Source: Vibrio intestinalis (lineage in GTDB: Bacteria; Pseudomonadota; Gammaproteobacteria; Enterobacterales; Vibrionaceae). From it: a stretch of DNA of 64,000 bases. The translations under genes were made by a program, and so were the position numbers. Below the pieces are notes generated by a model. It did no database searches. It saw only the letters and a program-made list of their open reading frames with translations, and had not been told where the DNA came from. Each line of letters begins with the position of its first letter. Position 1 is the first letter of the stretch. The stretch spans positions 124,001-188,000 of the forward strand of contig NZ_JANAVY020000006.1 of NCBI RefSeq assembly GCF_025195085.2. Reading direction: 5' to 3'. Positions 54,091 through 62,666 of the stretch are shown one piece after another.

Positions 54091-54228
54091 ATATTTCCAA
54101 AATAATCGAAATATCTGTTTTTTGCAATCCGCTCTCACAAATCGACTCCAAAAATTATTTCGATATTTATCGAAATAAAGCTTGATCTTTAAATTTTCAT
54201 TTCTATAATTCGAGAAAAGTCGAAATGA
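54091..54228. promoter_or_regulatory. Cluster of inverted repeats, candidate ArsR operators
   Basis: Three elements share an ATTTCGA-type half site. One is 54091-54097 with 54108-54114 (ATATTTC/GAAATAT). One is a perfect 10-4-10 repeat at 54155-54178 (core ATTTCGAT-ATTT-ATCGAAAT). One is 54197-54203 with 54222-54228 (TCATTTC/GAAATGA), with ATTCGA/TCGAAAT inside. They flank and lie between the arsR and permease starts. Confidence 0.65.
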
Positions 54229-54255
54229 CAAATAACTTCCTTTTGGAGAACCACC

Positions 54256-55383
54256 ATGAGTAACGAACTAATGACAATGGCGAAAGAAGCACTCGATATG
54301 TTTGCTTTTCTCGCTGTTGAACTAACCATCTTATTTTTAGCCATCAGCTACATTGTTGGCGTACTGCAAGAGTTTTTAACACCTGAAAAGATCCAATCGA
54401 TCTTGAGTTCACGTAACGGCAAAGGCTATGTGGTTGCTGCACTATTAGGCTCAATCACACCATTTTGTTCATGCTCAACCATCCCTTTCTTAAAAGGGCT
54501 ACTGCGAGCAAGAGCTGGCTTTGGACCTATGATGGTGTTCCTATTCGCTAGCCCGCTACTTAACCCAGTCATCATTGGTCTATTTGTAGTGACCTTCGGC
54601 TGGAAAGTCGCACTGTTCTACTTTGCTATTGCACTGTTCGTTTCAGTAGTCGCAGGTATGATCTTAGAAAAACTAGGCTTTGAGCGTTATGTAAAACCTG
54701 AAGCGTACCAAACAGCGGAAGCATCTAGCTGCGGCACAAGTTGTGGTGATAGCAAGCCAGAGGCAGCTAAAGAGCCAGCACCAAGTTGCGGACCAAAAAA
54801 CTGTTCTGACTCAGCTCCTGTAGCAGCAAAAACAAGTTGCTGTGGTGACAAAGAACCCGCTCCAGTTGCAGCGAAAACAAGCTGCTGCGGCGAGAAAAAA
54901 GTAGAACCTGTTGTTTCTTGCTGCTCTTCAGACGGCACAGCAACCGCAGAATTAGTAGAAGTAAAACAACCAAGCCGTTGGGTGAAAATTTGGCACTCAA
55001 CATGGAAAGACTTTAAGCAAGTTCTACCTTACTTATTGATGGGTATCGCGATTGGCTCGTTCATCTATGGCTTTATCCCAACAGAGCTTATTGCGGAATA
55101 CGCTGGCGCAGGTAAGTGGTACGCGATTCCAGTAGCTGCTGTAATTGGTATTCCTTTGTACATCCGCGCTGAAGCAGTTATCCCTCTAAGCGCAGCATTA
55201 GTACAAAAAGGTATGGCCTTGGGCTCTGTAATGGCACTGATTATCGGTAGTGCAGGCGCAAGCTTAACGGAAGTGATTTTACTGAAATCTATCTTTAAAA
55301 ATCAGATGATCGCAGCATTCCTAGTAGTGATCCTTAGCATGGCAATTGGCGCAGGATTCCTATACACCGCGATCTTCGCTTAA
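54256..55383 (+). CDS. SO_0444-type Cu/Zn efflux permease with Cys-rich loop
   Basis: A 375-residue inner-membrane permease (permease_1/DUF318 type) with about eight hydrophobic helices in two halves. The first half shows LLGSITPFCSCSTIPFLKGLLRARAG, whose CSCST signature marks the family. A central loop (~155-235) is very rich in cysteine, with repeats such as SSCGTSCGDS, PSCGPKNCS, AAKTSCCGDKEP and AAKTSCCGEKK; this loop should bind thiophilic metals. The second half resembles the first (AVIPLSAALVQKGMALG). In Shewanella a relative (SO_0444) is linked to Cu/Zn resistance (from memory). It is divergent from arsR. Confidence 0.88.
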   Translation: MSNELMTMAKEALDMFAFLAVELTILFLAISYIVGVLQEFLTPEKIQSILSSRNGKGYVVAALLGSITPFCSCSTIPFLKGLLRARAGFGPMMVFLFASPLLNPVIIGLFVVTFGWKVALFYFAIALFVSVVAGMILEKLGFERYVKPEAYQTAEASSCGTSCGDSKPEAAKEPAPSCGPKNCSDSAPVAAKTSCCGDKEPAPVAAKTSCCGEKKVEPVVSCCSSDGTATAELVEVKQPSRWVKIWHSTWKDFKQVLPYLLMGIAIGSFIYGFIPTELIAEYAGAGKWYAIPVAAVIGIPLYIRAEAVIPLSAALVQKGMALGSVMALIIGSAGASLTEVILLKSIFKNQMIAAFLVVILSMAIGAGFLYTAIFA

Positions 55384-55417
55384 ACCTTAGCGATTGACCG
55401 CCCATTCTTTACCTAAT

Positions 55418-55460
55418 AAGCAACAACTTGCCCAAAGCAAAGCAAGTTGTTGCTTTATTC
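55418..55460 (+). terminator. Terminator of the metal permease gene
   Basis: A 14-bp perfect stem, AAGCAACAACTTGC (55418-55431) with its complement (55442-55455), a 10-nt loop and a short T tract. Confidence 0.85.
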
Positions 55461-55493
55461 AATATAAACCCCTGTTTTTACTCACTTAAAAAC

Positions 55494-55510
55494 TTGGCAT
55501 CGACCTTGTA
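55494..55510 (+). promoter_or_regulatory. Sigma-54 promoter of hcp
   Basis: TTGGCATCGACCTTGTA has the invariant GG at -24 and the TTG of the -12 element at the correct spacing, 84 bases before hcp. Sigma-54 control of hcp is established for V. cholerae T6SS through VasH. Confidence 0.75.
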
Positions 55511-55593
55511 ATAACCCTAGCGATTATTTAATCACTCCCCCGCCCGGCTCACGCTCTGGGTGGCTAATAGGACTAATACTTAAGGATTTTAAG

Positions 55594-56112
55594 ATGCCAA
55601 CTCCATGTTATATCGCTATCGAGGGCGAAACTCAGGGCCTTATCACTTCAGGTGCATGTACTTCTGACTCTATCGGTGACTCTTACGTTGAAGGCCACGA
55701 AGATGAGATGCTAGTGCAATTCTTCGACCACGTTGTGACTGTACCTACTGACCCGCAATCTGGTCAGCCTTCTGGTCAACGTGTGCACAAGCCATTCAAA
55801 TTCACTGTATCACTAAACAAAGCCGTTCCTCTGCTTTACAACGCACTGGCGTCTGGTGAGAAGATGAAAACCGTTGAACTGAAATGGTACCGCACTTCTG
55901 TAGAAGGTAAGCAAGAGAACTTCTTCACAACTTGCCTAGAGAACGCGTCTATCGTGGATATCCAATGTGAGATGCCACACTGTCAAGACCCTGCATTCGC
56001 AGACTTCACTCAGAACCTAACCGTTTCTCTATCATACCGTAAAATCACTTGGGACCACGTTAACTCGGGTACTTCAGGTGCAGACGACTGGCGTAAGCCT
56101 ATCGAAGCGTAA
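55594..56112 (+). CDS. hcp: Type VI secretion tube protein Hcp
   Basis: A 172-residue protein of the family's usual length, starting MPTPCYIAIEGETQGLITSGACT and containing GHEDEMLVQFFDHVVTVP, KPFKFTVSLNKAVPLLYNAL and YRKITWDHV. Hcp forms the hexameric rings of the T6SS inner tube and is secreted on firing. Codon use is strongly biased towards high expression. A sigma-54 promoter precedes it, a hairpin follows, and vgrG lies downstream. No T6SS structural genes are in the window. Confidence 0.97.
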   Translation: MPTPCYIAIEGETQGLITSGACTSDSIGDSYVEGHEDEMLVQFFDHVVTVPTDPQSGQPSGQRVHKPFKFTVSLNKAVPLLYNALASGEKMKTVELKWYRTSVEGKQENFFTTCLENASIVDIQCEMPHCQDPAFADFTQNLTVSLSYRKITWDHVNSGTSGADDWRKPIEA

Positions 56113-56132
56113 TCGCGCTCGATATGACTCTT

Positions 56133-56196
56133 CCCTAAGTGCCCTCATTGAGTTGAATCACTTAGGGCTTGGCCCATTTCTTCGGAAGTGGGCTTT
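56133..56196 (+). terminator. Tandem hairpins between hcp and vgrG
   Basis: CCCTAAGTG (56133-56141) pairs with CACTTAGGG (56159-56167), followed by GCCCATTTC-TTCG-GAAGTGGGC (56172-56193) with a TTTAT tail. They probably attenuate read-through so that Hcp is made in large excess over VgrG. Confidence 0.6.
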
Positions 56197-56298
56197 ATGC
56201 CAATTTAGATAAGCCATTGTGTCACCAAATTCATTTCAACCCACAAGGTTTATCTCAGTTGGCATCGCACACAGCGAGCTAAGCAAAAGGAAGCGGTA

Positions 56299-58338
56299 AT
56301 GGTAACTCTCAATTTTACTCTGCAAGTGGATGGCCTCGACCCTGAGACCTTTGTCGTGCATGACTATCACGGCACAGAGTCCATCTCTTGTGCGTCAATG
56401 GCTAATGGTATTGATTGCCATGGCTACCATTACCAAGTTGAACTTGCCAGCCGATTACCCAGTTTAACCGCCGCTGATGTAGTGGATAAAACCGTTCAAC
56501 TGGATATCTACCAAAACCGTGAGTTAGTCAAAACCATTCATGGCATTGCTAGCAGTTTTAGCCAAGCCGACAGCGGCCATCATCACAGCTTCTATTCGTT
56601 AACCTTAGTGCCTTCGCTCAAGCGTTTGGCGCTGCGCCAAAACAGCCGCATCTTCCAACAACAAACGGTGCCTGAGATTATCTCGGTTCTTTTGCAAGAG
56701 ATGGGTATTGAAGATTACGCCTTTGCCGTGCAGCGTGATTGCTTACCCCGTGAGTTTTGTGTTCAGTACCGAGAAACCGACTTGGCGTTCTTAGAACGCT
56801 TAGCCGCTGAAGAAGGTTTGCGTTACAGCTTTGTCCATCAACCGGGTAAACACACCTTACTCTTTACCGACAGCAATGACAGTGTGCATTACATTGGTGA
56901 CTTACCTTATAACGCCTTATCCGGCGGGATGAGTGAGCAAAACTATGTGTCGCAATTTAGTGTGACTAAGCAAGCGCAAACTAGCCACTCTCAGCTCAAT
57001 GATTACAGCTTTAAAAAGCCCCATTATGCGTTCAGCCATCAAGCCACTGGCTCTAGTGTCGGTACGGGCATGGAGCACCAACGCCAAGACCAATACGAAC
57101 ACTTTGATTACCCGGGACGCTTTAAAGACGACGCCAGTGGTAAAGCCTTTAACCAAACTCGCTTAGAGTATCTACGCCGCAGCGCCCATACCGCGCAAGG
57201 CAAAAGTAATCACCCACAACTGCAAGCAGGACACAGCTTCTCGCTCAGTGAGCACCTCGATGATACCAATAACCAAACTTGGCTGATTGCCCAGATTCAT
57301 CATCAAGGCAGCCAGCCACAAGCCCTCGAAGAAGAAGGCGGCAGCGGCGCGACCACTTACGCCAACCAATTCCATTTAGTACCAGCCATTGTGCCTTGGC
57401 GCGCAACACCCACACCAAAACCTTTAGTCGATGGCCCGATGATTGCCCTTGTGGTTGGCCCGGAAGGCGAAGAAATCTTCTGTGATGAACATGGCCGAGT
57501 AAAACTGCACTTCCCATGGGACCGATACTCCAATGCTGATGAACAAAGCTCATGTTGGGTGCGCGTGTCACAAGGTTGGGCAGGTAGCCAATACGGCATG
57601 ATGGCCATTCCTCGTATTGGCCATGAAGTGATTGTGTCGTTCTTAAACGGTGACCCTGACCAACCGATTATTACCGGTCGCACCTATCATGCAACCAACA
57701 CGCCGCCTTATGCCCTACCTGAACATAAAACCAAAACCATCTTGCGCAGTGAAACCCACCAAGGCCAAGGTTATAACGAACTCAGCTTTGAAGACCAAGC
57801 CGGGCAAGAACAAATCTATCTGCATGCCCAAAAAGACTTAGATGCAGAAATCAAGAACGACCACACCACCCACATTAAGCACGATAAGCACTTAACCGTC
57901 GATAACGACAGCTTTGCGTTAGTGAAAAACAATAAACACACCACCATCAACGGCGAAAGCAGAACCAACGTAACCAAAGACACCACATTAGACGTCACTG
58001 GCTCTATTCATAATAAGGTGGGCAAGAGTGTTGCGATCAAAGCTGGCACACAAGTGCACCTAAAAGCGGGCAATAAAGTTGTGCTTGATGTCGGCAATGA
58101 AATCACTATTTCCGCAGGTGGCAGCTTCGTAAAAATTGACCCCGCAGGCGTTCACATGGTTGGCCCAGCAATCAACCTCAACTCCGGCGGCGGTGCTGGC
58201 AGTGGTTGTGGCTACAGCGGGCAAGTCGCGGCTCTTCCGAATTCAGTTGAGGAGCAAAAAGCACCTGAGGAAATAACCAAACTTAATATAGCTTCGACGG
58301 TGACTACAACTAAAGCAGCTAAAGTAACCCAGTCTTAG
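56299..58338 (+). CDS. vgrG: Type VI secretion spike protein VgrG
   Basis: A 679-residue protein. The gp27-like base (~1-370) has YRETDLAFLERLAAEEGLRYSF. The gp5 OB-fold follows (~385-470; GPEGEEIFCDEHGRVKLHFPWD, then GWAGSQYGMMAIPRIGHEVIVSFLNGDPDQPIITG). A beta-helix of repeating short strands (~500-640) forms the spike. The C-terminus ends soon after SGGGAGSGCGYSGQVA with a ~40-residue polar tail and carries no recognisable toxin domain. It trimerises at the tip of the tube and carries effectors. No adaptor, effector or immunity gene follows; the next gene is on the opposite strand. Confidence 0.95.
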   Translation: MVTLNFTLQVDGLDPETFVVHDYHGTESISCASMANGIDCHGYHYQVELASRLPSLTAADVVDKTVQLDIYQNRELVKTIHGIASSFSQADSGHHHSFYSLTLVPSLKRLALRQNSRIFQQQTVPEIISVLLQEMGIEDYAFAVQRDCLPREFCVQYRETDLAFLERLAAEEGLRYSFVHQPGKHTLLFTDSNDSVHYIGDLPYNALSGGMSEQNYVSQFSVTKQAQTSHSQLNDYSFKKPHYAFSHQATGSSVGTGMEHQRQDQYEHFDYPGRFKDDASGKAFNQTRLEYLRRSAHTAQGKSNHPQLQAGHSFSLSEHLDDTNNQTWLIAQIHHQGSQPQALEEEGGSGATTYANQFHLVPAIVPWRATPTPKPLVDGPMIALVVGPEGEEIFCDEHGRVKLHFPWDRYSNADEQSSCWVRVSQGWAGSQYGMMAIPRIGHEVIVSFLNGDPDQPIITGRTYHATNTPPYALPEHKTKTILRSETHQGQGYNELSFEDQAGQEQIYLHAQKDLDAEIKNDHTTHIKHDKHLTVDNDSFALVKNNKHTTINGESRTNVTKDTTLDVTGSIHNKVGKSVAIKAGTQVHLKAGNKVVLDVGNEITISAGGSFVKIDPAGVHMVGPAINLNSGGGAGSGCGYSGQVAALPNSVEEQKAPEEITKLNIASTVTTTKAAKVTQS

Positions 58339-58450
58339 CCAAGCACTAAACTCACTATGAAAAACCAATAGAGATTAAAGCTCAAATCAAACTGATAGCT
58401 GATACCTAGCCATCAAGGTAACTTTCCTCTAACAATAACTTCAAACCAAA

Positions 58451-58474
58451 TAGCCACCTATTCCAAGGTGGCTA
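58451..58474. terminator. Hairpin between vgrG and the isochorismatase gene
   Basis: A 9-bp stem, TAGCCACCT with AGGTGGCTA, with a 6-nt loop. The T tracts on both sides are weak, so termination may be partial. Confidence 0.55.
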
Positions 58475-58509
58475 AATCATTTAATTCGGAACCAACTGGC
58501 TAGATACTT

Positions 58510-59028
58510 TTAACCTAGCACGCTACTCACACTTGCCAGTTCTACTCTTGTCAAAACTGCATGTAAGGCGATGTTGTGAATCATCTCGTCTACTGTGGTG
58601 CAGGCGTCCGCTAAGATTGATACTTTGTACTGCTCCGCCGCTTTTGAGATTGCAGTGTGAGTAACACAGTTTTGCGTCATCATTCCGCATACTAAAAGCT
58701 CATCAACACCATAACCTTCTAACACTTGTTGCAAGTTCGTCCCTTCGAAGCTATCTGCATAGTGCTTAATTACTACATCTGCATCTGGAGCCGCGGCCAT
58801 TACTTGAGGGTGGATCTCAGCACCTTCTGAACCTTGATTAAAGAAAGGCGAGATACCCGCAGCAGGGTCGGCAATGTGCTGAATGTGAATCACCTTTACT
58901 CCGCGCTGATTCGCCAATTCAATTGCGTTTACTACGTTACTTAATGTCTGTTCCGTGTTCCAAAGTGGGAATTTACCTTGTGGAAAGTAGTCGTTTTGTA
59001 AATCGATAACCAATAGTGCTTGAGTCAT
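58510..59028 (-). CDS. Isochorismatase-family cysteine hydrolase
   Basis: A 172-residue enzyme with the Asp-Lys-Cys triad of the family: Asp9 in LLVIDLQNDYF, Lys in DVVIKHYADSFEGT, and Cys in CGMMTQNCVTHTAISKA, preceded by the cis-peptide turn. Members split amides such as nicotinamide or N-carbamoyl compounds, or isochorismate; the size and the short N-terminus suit a nicotinamidase-like or unknown amidase. It is divergent from a GlxA-type regulator that may control it, a common arrangement for this pair. Confidence 0.88.
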   Translation of the reverse strand: MTQALLVIDLQNDYFPQGKFPLWNTEQTLSNVVNAIELANQRGVKVIHIQHIADPAAGISPFFNQGSEGAEIHPQVMAAAPDADVVIKHYADSFEGTNLQQVLEGYGVDELLVCGMMTQNCVTHTAISKAAEQYKVSILADACTTVDEMIHNIALHAVLTRVELASVSSVLG

Positions 59029-59106
59029 AATTTTGTCCTCTGTCGTTGATGGAGTAATTATGGTTCATATATACTCGAAGAGTTAGAGTCTAAAATGACA
59101 TAAAAC

Positions 59107-60078
59107 ATGGCAAAAACGACACATGCACATATAGCAATCGCCATCATTCAATATCCAAATGCATTGCGATCGGCAGTCTACGGATTGGAAGAGATGTTTC
59201 AGCTCGCTAATCGACTGTGTGAAGAGCAGCAAGTGAATGTTCGATTCAATACCCGCATTATCAACACAGAGCATCTAGCTGACCTTACGCAGCATGTGAT
59301 TATCTTACCGCCGAGTCATTCCAGCTCAGAAAGCACTGAGACTCACGCTACCCCGCTTTTAGATAGCTACCTCAACCCATCGGAGTCATTCATTGATTGG
59401 TTAGACAATCAACATCAACAAGGTGCGTTATTAGCATCAGCTTGTGCGGGGGCATTTATTCTTAGTGCAACGCGAAGTCTCAATAGTCGCGCAGTAACAA
59501 CGCATTGGGGGCTTGAACAGGCACTGAAGCAGCAGTTTCCCGAACAAGTTCTCGATACCAATCAAATACTGATCGATCATGGCGATATTCTTAGTGCCGG
59601 CGGCATGATGTCTTGGCTAGATCTTGGCTTCGAACTGATTGCGAAACTGGCAAGTCCATCAATCATGAGGCAACTGGGTAAAATCTTGGTGGTCGATACT
59701 GCTCCGCGTGAACAGCGTTACTACTTGCAGTTCGTCGCACCAACACAACATGGAGACTCAGCAGTACTTGAAGTGCAAAATAGCATGAACCTAAATTACT
59801 CCCAGCCACTTTCAATTGCTCAATTAGCACAGAGCGTTCACCTTACAGAGCGGACATTACAACGTCGATTTAGTAAAGCGACGGGCGATACGCCAAATCA
59901 ATATCTGCAAAAGCTCAGAACACAAAAAGCATGTGATTTACTTGAATCTACCACTCACTCCTTTGAGCACATCGCTCACTTAGTCGGCTATCAAGACGGT
60001 GCGGCTTGCCGAAAGGTATTCATAAAAATCATGGGCTTAACACCTAGGGCATTTAGGCAACGCTTTACTCGCGGTTAA
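59107..60078 (+). CDS. GlxA family AraC-type regulator (DJ-1/PfpI-like N-terminus)
   Basis: A 323-residue protein. The N-terminal ~195 residues form a DJ-1/PfpI-like domain (IAIAIIQYPNALRSAVYGLEEMF; LLASACAGAFILSATRSLNSR with the Cys nucleophile-elbow position; TTHWGL). The C-terminal ~95 residues carry the two AraC helix-turn-helix motifs (LSIAQLAQSVHLTERTLQRRFSKATGDTPNQYLQKLR and FEHIAHLVGYQDGAACRKVFIKIMG). Such GlxA-type proteins activate catabolic genes, often of nitrogen compounds. It is divergent from the isochorismatase-like gene with about 80 bases between, its likely target. Confidence 0.9.
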   Translation: MAKTTHAHIAIAIIQYPNALRSAVYGLEEMFQLANRLCEEQQVNVRFNTRIINTEHLADLTQHVIILPPSHSSSESTETHATPLLDSYLNPSESFIDWLDNQHQQGALLASACAGAFILSATRSLNSRAVTTHWGLEQALKQQFPEQVLDTNQILIDHGDILSAGGMMSWLDLGFELIAKLASPSIMRQLGKILVVDTAPREQRYYLQFVAPTQHGDSAVLEVQNSMNLNYSQPLSIAQLAQSVHLTERTLQRRFSKATGDTPNQYLQKLRTQKACDLLESTTHSFEHIAHLVGYQDGAACRKVFIKIMGLTPRAFRQRFTRG

Positions 60079-60177
60079 CGATGCTCTGAACTATTTTCCA
60101 TTGCAGCACATTGTTTTCTTGTCGATTTATAAGAGTCGGATTAAGATAAGCTCGATTGATAAATTGAGTAGCATCCG

Positions 60178-60717
60178 ATGCTAAGTTGTATGAAAGACTG
60201 GTTAAAGCACTGCCGCGTGTTGAGCATTTTGCTCGCGCTTTGGCTTGCGTGTTTTTCAGCGCATGCTGCATTCAGCGCTCAACCGACTAGCGCATCAACG
60301 CTATCACTGCCAACGGCTCTCAATACAACTACCTCTGACAACCATCAACTTTCCGGTCTCTCTAGTGTTCACTCCGCTATTTACGCTGTAACGAGCAAAC
60401 ACGTCCATCAGACCGATACACAATCGAAAAAAGTTGAAGCAGAGCAGCGAGCTCCTGCTAAATCAATCATACCTACACTAAGCTCGGTATTAAGAAATGG
60501 TTCATTCGCTTATGAAAGGTTAAACGAGGCTGAACCAAGCTATGAGCTGGTTTTTGACCTCGACGAAGTCATCGAGCAAGTTATTGTATGGCGAGTCTAT
60601 CTCGCGCTTGATCATTGGCATGACTGGACGCTCACCCCTCCTGCAACTTTACACCGAGTCTCCGGCTGGAAAGAATCGAACATCTTATATCGATTCATCA
60701 GCCAAGCGGATGCATAA
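60178..60717 (+). CDS. vemP: VemP, Vibrio export-monitoring arrest peptide
   Basis: A 179-residue protein with a signal peptide (CRVLSILLALWLACFSAHAAF) and a C-terminal HRVSGWKESNILYRF block ending in ISQADA. V. alginolyticus VemP (159 residues, from memory) stalls the ribosome at a Gln four residues from its C-terminus after a closely similar HRxSGWKE segment; here Gln176 is also fourth from the end. VemP is a Sec substrate: when export is slow, the stall persists and opens the secDF2 start. It lies 134 bases upstream of secD2, and its stop-codon region can pair with the secD2 start. The middle is low in conservation-like features. Confidence 0.9.
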   Translation: MLSCMKDWLKHCRVLSILLALWLACFSAHAAFSAQPTSASTLSLPTALNTTTSDNHQLSGLSSVHSAIYAVTSKHVHQTDTQSKKVEAEQRAPAKSIIPTLSSVLRNGSFAYERLNEAEPSYELVFDLDEVIEQVIVWRVYLALDHWHDWTLTPPATLHRVSGWKESNILYRFISQADA

Positions 60718-60855
60718 CACGCTTCTTTGAGGGAAACCTCACCCATGCCCTTGGGCAAATTACGTGCATTAGCTATGCACCATTTAACTGAATCTAAAGA
60801 AAACCTCTTTGGTTTAGTAACCCTATTGGCCTAGCCAGTAAGAAGAATGTTATGC
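60712..60855 (+). promoter_or_regulatory. RNA stem masking the secD2 ribosome binding site
   Basis: GCATAACA (60712-60719) and CTTCTT (60722-60727), spanning the vemP stop codon, pair perfectly with TGTTATGC (60848-60855) and AAGAAG (60840-60845), leaving one 2-by-2 internal loop. The second strand is the Shine-Dalgarno and ATG of secD2. Smaller hairpins fill the loop: TGAGG-GAAA-CCTCA, GTGCAT-TAGCT-ATGCAC and TGGC-CTA-GCCA. A ribosome stalled at the end of vemP would disrupt the stem. Confidence 0.85.
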
Positions 60856-62666
60856 AAAAAAAACCAACACGAAAGACCGTGCTGAATCACTATTCAGCAT
60901 GGAAATACGTGGTACTTGTGACCACTGTTATCATCATGCTTTTCAGCGCTTTACCCTCTTGGTTTGGTGAAGATGCAGCCGTCATCATCGGCCACAAAGA
61001 GTCGCCTCTCTCTGTTGTGACCGTGAAGCAGCAATTAGATAATCACAACATCGATGTAAAACGCATCGATCAAACCACCGAACAAACAACCCTAGTTCTT
61101 GAGTATGCTAGCGACCAAAACCAAGCAAAAAACATCATGGCGGATATGGCGCGTAAACAAGACATCGTGACTCTTGCCATGGTGCCTGCTGCACCAATGT
61201 GGCTGCTCGATATGGGTTTTAAACCGATCAAACTCGGCTTAGATTTACGTGGCGGCGTTCAGTTCTTGTTGGATGTCGATATGCAAGAGGTCTATCGTTC
61301 ACATACCCAACAAACCAGTGATTCACTGAAAACGTTTGCTCGAGAAAACAAACTACGCGGCATCAAAATCAATGAGATTTCAGATACCGAATTAAGCGTT
61401 AGAGCACCAAGCGAAGCGGCTTATGATTCAGTGCGTTCACACTTGCGCCAACAGTTCCCACAATGGGAAGTAAGTAAACAGAGCGAGACGAGTTTACTGG
61501 TACGTTTAAGTGAATCTGAGCAGCAAACACTCACCAGCCTTACAGTTCAGCAAAACCTGCAAACTATGCGCAGCCGAATTGAAGAGCTCGGTATTACCGA
61601 AGCGGCAGTTCAGCGCCAAGGCCAGCACCGCATCCGTATCGAGTTGCCGGGCGTACAAGACCCAGCAGCCGCTAAAAACGTGATTGGTGCAACGGCAAGC
61701 CTTGCGTTTTATGAGGTCAAAACCGATCCAACCCGCGGCACTATGATGATTCGCGATCAGCAAGGTCAACCGGTTTATGTCGCTCGTAAGCCAGTGTTAA
61801 CGGGCGAGCACATCGTAGATGCACGCGCTGGAATGGGCGAGATGGGTATGCCAGAAGTAAACATCAGCCTTGATTCTGCTGGCGGTAGAAAAATCGCCGA
61901 CTTCTCTGGTAAGCACATTGGTAAGCCGATGGCGACTGGTTACAGCGAATACAGCCGAGATAGCCAAGGTAAAGTAGAACAAAGCAACACCATCATCAGT
62001 GTTGCCACTATTCAATCTCAACTGGGTAACAACTTCAGAATTACAGGTGTAGGCCAACTGAGTGACGCGCAAGATCTCGCATTACTGCTACGTGCAGGTT
62101 CGCTAACCGCGCCAGTAACCATTGTTGAAGAGCGTACAATTGGCCCTTCTTTGGGTGCTGAAAACATTCAAAACGGTTTTGCAGCTCTAGCTATGGGTAT
62201 GGGTTTAACACTGCTATTTATGGCGCTTTGGTACCGTAAACTAGGTTGGGTAGCCAACGTTGCATTGGTGGTGAACATGGTGATGCTACTTGGCTTAATC
62301 GCCCTACTGCCGGGGGCAGTATTGACGCTTCCAGGTATCGCAGGCCTTGTATTGACCATAGGTATGGCGGTAGATACCAACGTACTGATCTTTGAGCGAA
62401 TCAAAGAGAAACTGCGTGAGGGTCGAAGCCTTGCTCAAGCTATCGATCTCGGCTTTAGCAGCGCATTTAGCACCATCCTCGATTCTAACATTACGACGTT
62501 AATCTCAGCCGCGACTCTTTACGCCATCGGTAATGGTCCGATTCAAGGTTTCGCACTAACTCTAGGCCTTGGCCTACTTACCAGCATGTTCACAGGTATC
62601 TTCGCCTCTCGTGCAATTATCAACGTTATATGGGGTCGAGATGCCCGCCGTGGAGTGAGAGTATAA
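60852..62666 (+). CDS. secD: Protein translocase subunit SecD (second copy, SecD2)
   Basis: A 604-residue inner-membrane protein. First helix ~18-38, large periplasmic domain (P1) to ~435 with GLDLRGGVQFLLDVDMQEV, then five helices of the RND-type membrane domain. The proton/ion-conducting Asp is present in GMAVDTNVLIFERIKEKLREGRS. With SecF it pulls exported proteins across using an ion gradient. In V. alginolyticus, SecDF2 replaces the Na+-driven SecDF1 at low Na+. Placement right behind vemP identifies this as the second set. The AAGAAG site is masked by the stem with vemP. Confidence 0.95.
   Translation: MQKKPTRKTVLNHYSAWKYVVLVTTVIIMLFSALPSWFGEDAAVIIGHKESPLSVVTVKQQLDNHNIDVKRIDQTTEQTTLVLEYASDQNQAKNIMADMARKQDIVTLAMVPAAPMWLLDMGFKPIKLGLDLRGGVQFLLDVDMQEVYRSHTQQTSDSLKTFARENKLRGIKINEISDTELSVRAPSEAAYDSVRSHLRQQFPQWEVSKQSETSLLVRLSESEQQTLTSLTVQQNLQTMRSRIEELGITEAAVQRQGQHRIRIELPGVQDPAAAKNVIGATASLAFYEVKTDPTRGTMMIRDQQGQPVYVARKPVLTGEHIVDARAGMGEMGMPEVNISLDSAGGRKIADFSGKHIGKPMATGYSEYSRDSQGKVEQSNTIISVATIQSQLGNNFRITGVGQLSDAQDLALLLRAGSLTAPVTIVEERTIGPSLGAENIQNGFAALAMGMGLTLLFMALWYRKLGWVANVALVVNMVMLLGLIALLPGAVLTLPGIAGLVLTIGMAVDTNVLIFERIKEKLREGRSLAQAIDLGFSSAFSTILDSNITTLISAATLYAIGNGPIQGFALTLGLGLLTSMFTGIFASRAIINVIWGRDARRGVRV

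Noticed and set aside
54687..55003. Reading frames antisense to the permease gene
   Set aside because: They mirror the repetitive Cys-rich loop of the permease; low-complexity products with no binding site.
57245..57683. Frames of about 108 codons antisense to vgrG
   Set aside because: They overlap the conserved OB-fold region of VgrG and have no family features.
58357..58371. Tiny ATG-AAA-AAC-CAA-TAG frame after vgrG as remnant of a lost effector gene
   Set aside because: Four codons without a binding site are not evidence of a gene.
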